NCBI RefSeq assembly: GCF_037076565.1
Contig: NZ_AP029028.1
Span: forward strand, 1,736,001-1,800,000
Origin: Herbaspirillum sp. DW155
Lineage (GTDB): Bacteria > Pseudomonadota > Gammaproteobacteria > Burkholderiales > Burkholderiaceae_D
Length of the DNA stretch: 64,000 bases
Direction: 5' to 3'
The notes beneath the pieces were generated by a model. It had not been told where the DNA came from. It did not search any database and saw only the letters and a program-made list of their open reading frames with translations. Within the stretch, counting starts at the first letter, position 1; every line of letters starts with the position of its first letter. Positions 55,043 to 64,000 of this stretch are shown piece by piece. Position numbers and translations under genes: made by a program.

Positions 55043-55166
55043 TCGACGGATTTGCAAGAAATGTAAGCAATTTTCGCAGCGGCGGGCAGCGGCTCGTCCC
55101 TGTGCTATCGTCACCGCCAATCCCGCTACGACGGGATCGTCAACCATGAACGGAAAGGATGAGAAC

Positions 55167-55514
55167 ATGAACAAGATGTCCAAACTGCTGGCCGGTGCGG
55201 CCTTGAGCCTGGCCGCCATCTCCCTGCTGTCGGCCTGCCAGAAGAAGGAAGAACCGGGTCCGGCCGAAACGCTGGGCAAGAAAATCGATGGCGCCGTGCA
55301 GGATGCCGGCAGGAAGCTCGATGAAGTGACCGGCCAGTCCAAGGACCAGGCGGCCGAGTCCGGCTCCAAGCTCGACAGCGCCCTGGACCAGGCCAAGGCC
55401 GATGCCAAGGAAGCCTACGAGAAGACCAAGGAAGGCGCCAAGGATCTGGCCCAGAAGACCGGTGAAAAGATGGAAGAAGCGGGCAAGAAGATTCAGGAAG
55501 CTTCCAAGAAGTAA
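55167..55514 (+). CDS. Small lipoprotein with amphipathic LEA-like repeats
   Basis: The 115-residue product has a lipoprotein signal with lipobox LLSAC (Cys at about residue 24). A highly charged Lys/Glu/Ala-rich helix follows, with 11-residue-like repeats (EAYEKTKEGAKDLAQKTGEK). Such apolipoprotein- or LEA-like helices are found in stress-associated envelope lipoproteins. The ATG at 55167 follows GGATGAGAAC; an earlier ATG at 55146 is possible. Function unknown; regulation by stationary phase or osmotic stress is speculative. Confidence 0.85.
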   Translation: MNKMSKLLAGAALSLAAISLLSACQKKEEPGPAETLGKKIDGAVQDAGRKLDEVTGQSKDQAAESGSKLDSALDQAKADAKEAYEKTKEGAKDLAQKTGEKMEEAGKKIQEASKK

Positions 55515-55563
55515 GCTCTTCCCCCTTCACGCAGGCAGCCTCAGGCTGCGCAGCGTTTGTCAG

Positions 55564-55600
55564 GATGCCGTCCCGCGCTTGCCGGACGGCATCTTGCTTT
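55564..55600. terminator. Terminator after the lipoprotein gene
   Basis: Perfect 10-bp stem GATGCCGTCC / GGACGGCATC with a ten-base loop followed by TTGCTTTT, between convergent genes. Confidence 0.75.
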
Positions 55601-55615
55601 TGGGGGCGGCGTTGC

Positions 55616-56545
55616 TCAGTCGCGCGCGTTGTGGATCAGGTCGATCACCAGCTTCTGGATGGACGGTTCCAGCGCCAGCGCGACGTGGCCGATGCCGATG
55701 ACGGGGATGTTCCAGGCGCCTTCCAGATGGGCCGAGCTTTGCGGCGAAATGATGTTGTCGTGATGGGAGTAGATGGACACGATGTGGCTCAACGCATCGG
55801 CTTCTTCGGTGGCGGCCAGCTTCTGCAGCCATTCGCTGCTGCGTCCTTCTTCATAGCGGCCCAGCCAGTTCATCTCGCCACAGTTGATGCCGATGCCGAA
55901 GTTGGCGATGGCAGTGCCGTGATGCGGGCTGCCCAGCGTGATCACGCGCGCCACGCGGTCGCAGCCGTGGTCGCGCAGGTAGGCGCGGGCGGCCAGTCCG
56001 CCCATGCTGTGGGCGACGATGACGATCTTTTTTTGCCCGGTCTCGGCCAGCACGCGCTGGACGGCCGCATGGACCAGCGGGGCGTAGTCGTCGATGCTGC
56101 CAAAGACCGGCTCCATGTCCAGCGCGTAATGGGTGATGTGGGCTTCGCGCAGTTCCAGGCTCATCCAGCGCCAGTAGCCGCTGTTGCAGCCGTATCCGTG
56201 GATGAGCAGTACCGGTAGCGACGTGGTGTCGGGATAGCTGAACTGGTCGAAGCGCAGGAAGGGCATGGCCCAGGAAGAGCACAGCATGGTGGCGCGGTAT
56301 TCGCGCAGGAACAGGGTGGCCATTTGCAGCCAGCTGATCTCGACGGGATTGGAAGTGCGGCCGCGATAGGGCCAGGTCAGGAAGAAGCTGTTGGCGGTGA
56401 TCTGGGCGCGCAGCAGCAGCACGATCAACAGTCCGCCCGCCGCCGCGGCCGGGATGGACCAGTCGAAATGCCGCAGCAGGAAGTAAAACAGGATCGCGAT
56501 GCCGAACTGGATGAGGAGCAGCGTTCTGGAGATGCGTGAAATCAT
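55616..56545 (-). CDS. Membrane-anchored lipase/alpha-beta hydrolase
   Basis: The 309-residue protein has two N-terminal hydrophobic helices (about 8-55: LLLIQFGIAILFYFLL and IPAAAAGGLLIVLLLRAQI). A triacylglycerol-lipase-like hydrolase domain follows, with oxyanion LLIHGYGCNSGYW, nucleophile AHSMGG (Ser near residue 180), GSPHHGT and a C-terminal His (IGIGHVALALEP). It probably works at the membrane on lipid or polyester substrates. A 9-G tract lies 29 bp upstream of the start. Confidence 0.9.
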   Translation of the reverse strand: MISRISRTLLLIQFGIAILFYFLLRHFDWSIPAAAAGGLLIVLLLRAQITANSFFLTWPYRGRTSNPVEISWLQMATLFLREYRATMLCSSWAMPFLRFDQFSYPDTTSLPVLLIHGYGCNSGYWRWMSLELREAHITHYALDMEPVFGSIDDYAPLVHAAVQRVLAETGQKKIVIVAHSMGGLAARAYLRDHGCDRVARVITLGSPHHGTAIANFGIGINCGEMNWLGRYEEGRSSEWLQKLAATEEADALSHIVSIYSHHDNIISPQSSAHLEGAWNIPVIGIGHVALALEPSIQKLVIDLIHNARD

Positions 56546-56644
56546 GCGGGCGTCAGTCCGGGCGATCAGGTACGGGGGGGGGCATGCGGCTGCATGCGTT
56601 CGCCCCAGAGCATAACAGAGCGCAGCGACGCGCTCATGTCGGCT

Positions 56645-57184
56645 TCATGACTTGGCGCGAGCGGCCGCTGCAGCCTTGGCAACCGGAAGAGCATCGACCA
56701 GCCGGGTGCCGGCCAGGCGGTCATGCAGGAACTGGCCGTGCGGGTCCAGGCGGGCAGTCATGGCCCACAGCAGCAGGTTGGCGGCAGGGATCAGCACCAG
56801 CAGCCAGGCCTGGCCGCGTGCCAGCGAGGCCAGCGCCAGTCCTGGCAGGATCCACAGCCAGGCCAGCAGGAAGCGCAGGCCGGCACGCCACGCGCGCAGC
56901 GGCTGGCCGTTGCGGTCCACCACGCGGAAACGCCAGGTCTTCATGGCGAGGGTCTGGCCACCGTGGGTCCAGAACCAGATGAAGTACACCGCCAGCACCA
57001 GGAACAACCAGCCTTCCAGCGCGTGGCGCAGGTAGAGCGCATGGCGCTGCTGCAACAGCGTGGAAAACAGCCAGCCCGACATGAACAGGACGCCAAACAG
57101 CAGCATGGACTCATAGAGCATGCTGCTCATACGGCGGCGCAGGGAGGGCGTGGTGAGTTCCGGCATGGTTCCTGTTTGTTCCAT
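56645..57184 (-). CDS. RDD-family membrane protein
   Basis: The 179-residue protein has an RDD domain: SLRRRMSSMLYESMLLFGVLF at the first TM with the family Arg, two more TMs, and the late DPHGQFLHDRLAGTRLV with the D-R-L-A-G-T motif. RDD proteins are small inner-membrane proteins of unclear transport function. It is on the same strand 235 bp downstream of the DUF3106 gene in the sigma-factor operon. The start may be ATG 57184 or 57166. Confidence 0.9.
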   Translation of the reverse strand: MEQTGTMPELTTPSLRRRMSSMLYESMLLFGVLFMSGWLFSTLLQQRHALYLRHALEGWLFLVLAVYFIWFWTHGGQTLAMKTWRFRVVDRNGQPLRAWRAGLRFLLAWLWILPGLALASLARGQAWLLVLIPAANLLLWAMTARLDPHGQFLHDRLAGTRLVDALPVAKAAAAARAKS

Positions 57185-57418
57185 TCTGGCTTGGGTGGAG
57201 TGAAGATATTGGGCCGACAGCGTGCGCTGCGGCCGGCAGATGGTAATGCAATCGGAGACGCTTGCCTATGCGGGTGCTTGAGGCAGAGCAAGGAGGGGTT
57301 CAGCGGGAAGAGGGTGGTGCGCTGTGTCCTGCCTGACGCACGGGCTTAAGGCCATGTGCGGTGGACGCCAGCGTCCAGGGTGATGCCGGATTCGGAAGCT
57401 GATGTTCGCAGCTGCGGC

Positions 57419-58318
57419 TTACTTGCTGTCGTTTGTCGTGGTGGTCACGGCGGGAGCCGGTGCTGCCGCCGAGCTCAATGCCACGGTCGTGGTGGCAGCG
57501 GCGGTCGGCGCAATCGCCGGTACCGGCGTGGCTTGCGAGCCCGGAACCACGGCGGGTGCAGGGGCTGCCGCCGGGGCAGGTGCCGGCACCAGTGCCGGTG
57601 CGACCGGCAGCGGGCGCTCCAGTGCTTCAGCGGGCAGCTGAATGGTCGGCGCCGCCGCAGACGGCGAGGTGGGCAGCTTGGCGACGCGCTTGGGCAGCTT
57701 GGATTCGGCCAGCTTCTTTTTCTGTTCTTCGGAAAGCTGCTGGTACTTGGCCCACTGCTCGTGCTTTTCTTCCGCATCCAGCTTCTTGGCGCGGGCGTAA
57801 TTGGTGCGTGCGGCGCTGCGCTCGGCCGGAGTCAGCTTGACCCAATCGCGCATGCGTTCATGCAGGCGCTGCTGTTCTTCCGGCTTCATCTTGGCGTAGC
57901 GGCGGCCGATCTCCAGCCATTTTTCCTTCTGCAGCTCGCTCATGCGCGGCCATTCACCGGTCAGCGGCTCCAGCGCCTGGCGCTGGGCAGGGGACAGATT
58001 GGCCCAGGCCAGACGGTTCTCGGTCTTGCGCGGGAGCAGCTTGCCGCCCGATTTGTTGGCGTGAGCGGCAGCCGCATTGGCGGGCGGCTGACTCGCCGCT
58101 GCGGTTGCGCTGGCTGCATTGTTTGCCGGGGCAGCGGGAGGGGGAGGTGCGACTGCTGCAGCCGGTGCGGCAGCCGCAGCAGAGGTCGGCGCGGTGGCCG
58201 GTGCGTTCTGCGCGACCGTCCAGGCGCAGCTCAATCCACCGGCCAGCACCGCCAGCGCCAGCGCAATGCGCGAAAAGCGGGCGGAAGCCATGACAGAAGT
58301 GCCGGTGGTTTTTTGCAT
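57419..58318 (-). CDS. Exported DUF3106 protein
   Basis: The 299-residue protein has a signal peptide (IALALAVLAGGLSCAWTVAQ) and a low-complexity Ala/Pro-rich stretch (about 30-80). The DUF3106 domain (about 95-180) is built on LSPAQRQALEPLTGEW, KEKWLEIGRRYAKMKPEEQ and WVKLTPAERSAARTNY, and a second Ala/Pro-rich tail follows. DUF3106 is typically encoded next to an ECF sigma factor and a DUF3619 membrane protein, as here. It is likely periplasmic and part of an envelope-stress circuit. Confidence 0.88.
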   Translation of the reverse strand: MQKTTGTSVMASARFSRIALALAVLAGGLSCAWTVAQNAPATAPTSAAAAAPAAAVAPPPPAAPANNAASATAAASQPPANAAAAHANKSGGKLLPRKTENRLAWANLSPAQRQALEPLTGEWPRMSELQKEKWLEIGRRYAKMKPEEQQRLHERMRDWVKLTPAERSAARTNYARAKKLDAEEKHEQWAKYQQLSEEQKKKLAESKLPKRVAKLPTSPSAAAPTIQLPAEALERPLPVAPALVPAPAPAAAPAPAVVPGSQATPVPAIAPTAAATTTVALSSAAAPAPAVTTTTNDSK

Positions 58319-58322
58319 CGTC

Positions 58323-58730
58323 TTATTGTCCCTTTTCAGCCAGGAAAGCGTTGAAACCATGATCCAGATAGGCCGACAGCGGCAGCTCGTCGGACAGCAC
58401 GGCCGCGTCGATGTCAGCCAGGTAGCTGACGCGCTTGGCATTTTCGTGCTGGTAGATGCCGGCGAACAGGATGATGCCCACCAGCAGCGGGGCAGCCACG
58501 CCCAGGCGGCTCCACCACGACGGTTTTTCAGGCGATGTCAGGGTGCCGCCAAAGGCGCCGGCCAGCACGGGCTGCTCCACGCGCTTGTGGATCGGCGCCT
58601 GCTTCTTGCGCGCCAGCGCCACGCGGCGCGCGGCCGACAGGCTTTGCAACGTGTCGTCGGACAGGTTGTCAAGATTGGCGTCAAGCGCCAGCTTCACCTT
58701 GTAGGCGAATTGCATTTCCTTGTTGGTCAT
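58323..58730 (-). CDS. DUF3619 membrane protein (putative anti-sigma-like partner)
   Basis: The 135-residue protein has a cytoplasmic N-terminus (NLDNLSDDTLQSLSAARRVALARKK), one TM helix at about 85-100 (VAAPLLVGIILFAGIYQ) and a short periplasmic tail. This matches the single-pass anti-sigma topology. Its start overlaps the sigma-factor stop by four bases. A negative role towards the sigma factor is inferred from position and topology. Confidence 0.85.
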   Translation of the reverse strand: MTNKEMQFAYKVKLALDANLDNLSDDTLQSLSAARRVALARKKQAPIHKRVEQPVLAGAFGGTLTSPEKPSWWSRLGVAAPLLVGIILFAGIYQHENAKRVSYLADIDAAVLSDELPLSAYLDHGFNAFLAEKGQ

Positions 58731-59305
58731 AATGAGATTCCTTTGGCTCTGAGAGCTTGAGCCAGCGCGTGCGTTGCGCGGGAGCAATGGGTTTTGACGC
58801 TACCTTCGGAGCAACCCATGGCGGCGGCTGTTTCCGCCACGTCCATGTCCTGCCAATAACGCATCAGGAATGCTTCCCGTTGACGCGTTGGCAGCTTTTG
58901 TATTTCGGCATCGATGAGATTCAAGGTTTGCTGGCGCTCCACCTTGTCGGCGCTGGATTCGGCGGCTTCCGAGCCGTCTTCCGATTCCAGGCTCTCGAGC
59001 AGGTCGAAATCCTCGGCACCCTCGCCGTCGCCGCCATTGCCGCCAAAGCTGGAGAACAGGCTCACCCAGGTGTTGCGCACCTTTTCGCGGCGGAAGAAAT
59101 CATGGATGGTGTTCTGCAGGATGCGCTGGAACAGCATCGGCAGCTCATCCACCGGCTTGTCGCCGTACTTCTCGGCCAGCTTGATCATTGCATCCTGAAC
59201 GATGTCCAACGCGGCTTCATCCTTGCGCACGGCATACACCGCCTGTTTGAAGGCGCGGCGTTCGACACTTTCAAGAAAATCGGAGAGTTCTTTGTCAGTT
59301 GCCAT
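58727..59305 (-). CDS. ECF-type RNA polymerase sigma factor
   Basis: The 192-residue protein has sigma-70 region 2 (AVRKDEAALDIVQDAMIKLA) and region 4 (LPTRQREAFLMRYWQDMDVAETAAAMGCSEGSVKTH, given as position about 135-170). A long acidic insert at about 85-120 (Gly/Asp/Glu-rich) separates them, longer than in RpoE. It is the first gene of the sigma-DUF3619-DUF3106 operon. The signal it responds to is unknown. Confidence 0.93.
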   Translation of the reverse strand: MATDKELSDFLESVERRAFKQAVYAVRKDEAALDIVQDAMIKLAEKYGDKPVDELPMLFQRILQNTIHDFFRREKVRNTWVSLFSSFGGNGGDGEGAEDFDLLESLESEDGSEAAESSADKVERQQTLNLIDAEIQKLPTRQREAFLMRYWQDMDVAETAAAMGCSEGSVKTHCSRATHALAQALRAKGISL

Positions 59306-59852
59306 GCAATACGGTGTGCCGGATGGGTATGGCCGATCAAATCAGGTAAAAACCTTCATGTGGGTCGGCTGAGATGCGAAAAATGCAATAAATCGTCAAA
59401 AAGCAGACCGAATCCTAGCAAAAATGGCCCTCTTTGTCCTGAAGTTTATCCGTGCAGGCAGGCGGGAACGCGAGTATTGGCAACGATTTCACCGGAATTC
59501 GCTTGACCAAAATGATGCAACGCATTACTGTCCTGTTCTCCGCCTCCCACATCTGGGGCGTTTTTATTTCTCGCCGGTGCTTCACATAAGGTCGTGCCGG
59601 TTCGAGGAAGCGCTTTATAGGTTTAAAGCTTGTTTGTTCTAACCCGCGCCACAAGCGCGAGGAATCAGTAAAAGTCGAACTTGATCCAAGGCTGAACGAG
59701 TCGCGTTGAGCGGCGTTTCAAACTCCACTACGGTTGGAGCGCAGAAACGGCGTGACCGCACAATAAAGGGATGCTGCCGGCAAGACGACGAATGCGATTC
59801 CGTCAGGAGAGAACATCCGATCAATTTCCAATGGACCTTGAAAGGAAGCAGC
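59306..59852 (+). promoter_or_regulatory. 547-bp ilvI upstream region with promoter and terminator-like hairpin
   Basis: No gene is seen. A good sigma-70 promoter, TTGACC (59503-59508), a 17-bp spacer and TACTGT (59526-59531), would start transcription near 59538. Immediately after it, CGCCTC and GGGGCG (59541-59560) form a stem followed by TTTTTATTT, an intrinsic-terminator-like element in the leader. More than 280 nt of leader remain before ilvI. Branched-chain operons are often attenuated; no Leu/Ile/Val-rich leader peptide is evident, so an RNA- or protein-mediated mechanism would be needed. The promoter is the firmer call. Confidence 0.45.
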
Positions 59853-61571
<1,719 letters not shown>

Positions 61572-61572
61572 C

Positions 61573-62064
61573 ATGCGCCATATCATTTCTGTGCTGCTGG
61601 AAAACGAAGCCGGCGCATTGTCCCGTGTCGTGGGCCTGTTCTCCGCACGCGGCTACAACATCGAAACGCTCACCGTTGCACCCACCGAAGATTCGACCCT
61701 CTCACGCATGACCATCGTGACCTCGGGTTCGGATGATGTGATCGAACAGATCACCAAACACCTGAACCGCCTGATCGAGGTGGTGAAGGTCGTCGATCTG
61801 ACCGAAGGCGCGCACATCGAGCGCGAACTGATGCTGATCAAGGTGCGCGCAGTGGGCAAGGAACGGGAAGAGATGAAGCGTACTGCGGATATCTTCCGTG
61901 GCCGCATCATCGACGTCACCGAAAAGACCTACACGATCGAGCTGACCGGCGCCAAGAGCAAGCTGGACGCCTTCATCGACGCCCTGGATCGCACCGCGAT
62001 CCTGGAAACGGTCCGTACCGGCGGCTCCGGCATCGGCCGCGGCGAACGGATCCTGAAGATCTGA
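61573..62064 (+). CDS. ilvH: Acetolactate synthase small (regulatory) subunit
   Basis: The 163-residue subunit has an N-terminal ACT domain (SVLLENEAGALSRVVGLFSARGYNIETLTV) that binds valine for feedback inhibition and a C-terminal domain (VTEKTYTIELTGAKSKLDAFIDAL). Its start overlaps the end of ilvI by near-abutting spacing, ensuring stoichiometric production of the holoenzyme. Confidence 0.95.
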   Translation: MRHIISVLLENEAGALSRVVGLFSARGYNIETLTVAPTEDSTLSRMTIVTSGSDDVIEQITKHLNRLIEVVKVVDLTEGAHIERELMLIKVRAVGKEREEMKRTADIFRGRIIDVTEKTYTIELTGAKSKLDAFIDALDRTAILETVRTGGSGIGRGERILKI

Positions 62065-62132
62065 TCGACCGCGCCAGCAGTACGCATCACACACACATAC
62101 ATACATTCAAATTCGAGTTACTCGGAACATAG

Positions 62133-63158
<1,026 letters not shown>

Positions 63159-63174
63159 TCGGTCTCTTGATGAG

Positions 63175-63208
63175 AAAAACGCCACGCTTCGCCGTGGCGT
63201 TTTTTTTC
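63175..63208 (+). terminator. Intrinsic terminator of the ilv operon
   Basis: Stem AAAAACGCCACG / CCGTGGCGTTTTT closed by a CTTCG loop, followed by further T residues, starting 17 bases after the ilvC stop. Confidence 0.9.
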
Positions 63209-63371
63209 GTCCGCAGACAAAAGGGGGGGGGGCAGGGCATTGCCTTGTCGTTACGGCTTGTTGCACTTGGCCAAGAACCAATTCTTTACACTGGTCGTCG
63301 AAGTGGCGGGTAGCTGCTTCCCATATGAAGCTATCTTCACCCGTCCCCGACCAAGAATAAAGAGGATTCCT

Positions 63372-64000
63372 ATGACACCTTCCCGCAAACTGATGCTGGG
63401 CGCGGCCCTGGCCGCTGCCTGCATCGCTGCGCAAGCCCAGACCCAGATGTCCGCCAGCGCCCCGGCCCCCGTGCCGACCAGCGGCACCCTGGTCGTAGTA
63501 CCGGCCAACGGCGAGATCAGCGTGCCCAACGACCAGGCGCGCGTGACACTGCAAGTCGAGGAGCAGGACAAGGACAAGTCCGCCGCCGCCTCGCGCGTGA
63601 ACCAGAAGATGAAGCAGGGTATCGAGCTGCTCAGGCGTCAGGACCCGCAAGCGGTCTTGAAGAGCTACGGCTACTACACCTACGCCGTCTATGCCGAGCC
63701 GCCGCAGGTGAGCCCGCAGCAGCCGCGCCAGCCGGCCAGGCCGCGTCAGGTGGTGGGGTGGCGCGTAGGTCAGTATCTGGAGATGACCACCGAGAACCTG
63801 GCCGCACTGCCCAAGACCGTCTCGTCCGCACAAGCGCTGATGAGCCTGAATGGCCTGCAATTCGGCCTCAGCCCGGCCGCTGCACGCAAGCTGGATGCCA
63901 CGCTGGTCAACGCCACATATCGCAATCTCGAAGAGCGCATCGGCTTCATCGCCAATGCCATGCATCGTGCCCCGTCGGATGCCGTGATTGATACCGTGGA
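63372..64000 (+). CDS. SIMPL-domain (DUF541) exported protein, 3' end outside window
   Basis: The visible 209 residues have a signal peptide (LMLGAALAAACIAAQAQ) and the beginning of a SIMPL/DUF541 domain (LVVVPANGEISVPNDQARVTLQVEEQDKDKSAAASRVNQKM and YGYYTYAVY, given in part as landmarks), continuing through ERIGFIANAM to the window edge. A Pro/Gln-rich insert (SPQQPRQPARPRQ) interrupts the domain. SIMPL proteins are periplasmic or outer-membrane proteins of unclear role. A 10-G tract lies 140 bp upstream. The gene is cut by the window end. Confidence 0.85.
   Translation, partial: MTPSRKLMLGAALAAACIAAQAQTQMSASAPAPVPTSGTLVVVPANGEISVPNDQARVTLQVEEQDKDKSAAASRVNQKMKQGIELLRRQDPQAVLKSYGYYTYAVYAEPPQVSPQQPRQPARPRQVVGWRVGQYLEMTTENLAALPKTVSSAQALMSLNGLQFGLSPAAARKLDATLVNATYRNLEERIGFIANAMHRAPSDAVIDTV

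Overview
The window is a GC-rich chromosomal segment from a betaproteobacterium. Gene content, GC-biased codon use and the ilvI-ilvH-ilvC arrangement fit Oxalobacteraceae, most likely Herbaspirillum or a close relative. This placement is inferred from gene content, not from a database match. Most of the window is ordinary housekeeping and metabolic chromosome. No tRNA, rRNA or CRISPR array was seen.

Layout. 1-4.9 kb: end of a solute-binding protein, tyrosine catabolism (hpd) with a divergent Lrp-type regulator, and alkylation repair (ada, alkB) with two gene remnants beside alkB. 5-21.4 kb: the accessory region. It is a two-partner secretion / contact-dependent inhibition (CDI) type locus. 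A TpsB outer-membrane transporter gene is divergent from a giant filamentous haemagglutinin (TpsA) gene. The TpsA gene is split by an out-of-frame internal deletion. It ends in an AT-rich toxin-like C-terminus with an overlapping presumptive immunity gene. Downstream lies a displaced second haemagglutinin cassette, collinear with the first over 908 bp, which is cut off by an IS1182-type element. Then come a methyltransferase gene, an IS3-family remnant and a third, decayed haemagglutinin scrap.

21.4-33.3 kb: SMP-30/gluconolactonase, EamA exporter, AraC regulator, chemoreceptor, D-amino acid dehydrogenase (dadA) with a divergent Lrp regulator behind a striking palindrome pair, an FdhF/YdeP-type molybdoenzyme coupled to a small winged-helix protein, a hairpin repeat cluster, a MocR-type regulator and a glutathione transferase. 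33.4-38.3 kb: a probable Fur-controlled redox operon (PepSY membrane protein, DUF2271, DUF4198, ApbE flavin transferase, NADPH-flavodoxin reductase). The DUF2271 protein carries a D-x-x-S-G-A-T motif that looks like an ApbE flavinylation site.

38.4-46 kb: CNNM/CorC-like protein, DUF1289, an MFS exporter and a complete osmoprotectant ABC transporter. 46-59.3 kb: GNAT, RhlE-type helicase, hydrolase, VOC protein, suhB, trmJ-rsuA, hslO with a gamma-carbonic anhydrase, DUF455, a lipoprotein, a lipase-like protein, and a sigma factor-DUF3619-DUF3106 operon followed by an RDD protein. 59.3-64 kb: ilvI-ilvH-ilvC with a long leader, and the start of a SIMPL-domain protein.

The most unusual part is the eroding CDI-like locus. 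It holds a broken main gene, an intact-looking toxin/immunity end, and two haemagglutinin fragments of different ages associated with IS elements. The best candidate for a functioning, under-described system is the 33.5-38.3 kb extracytoplasmic flavin/electron-transfer operon.
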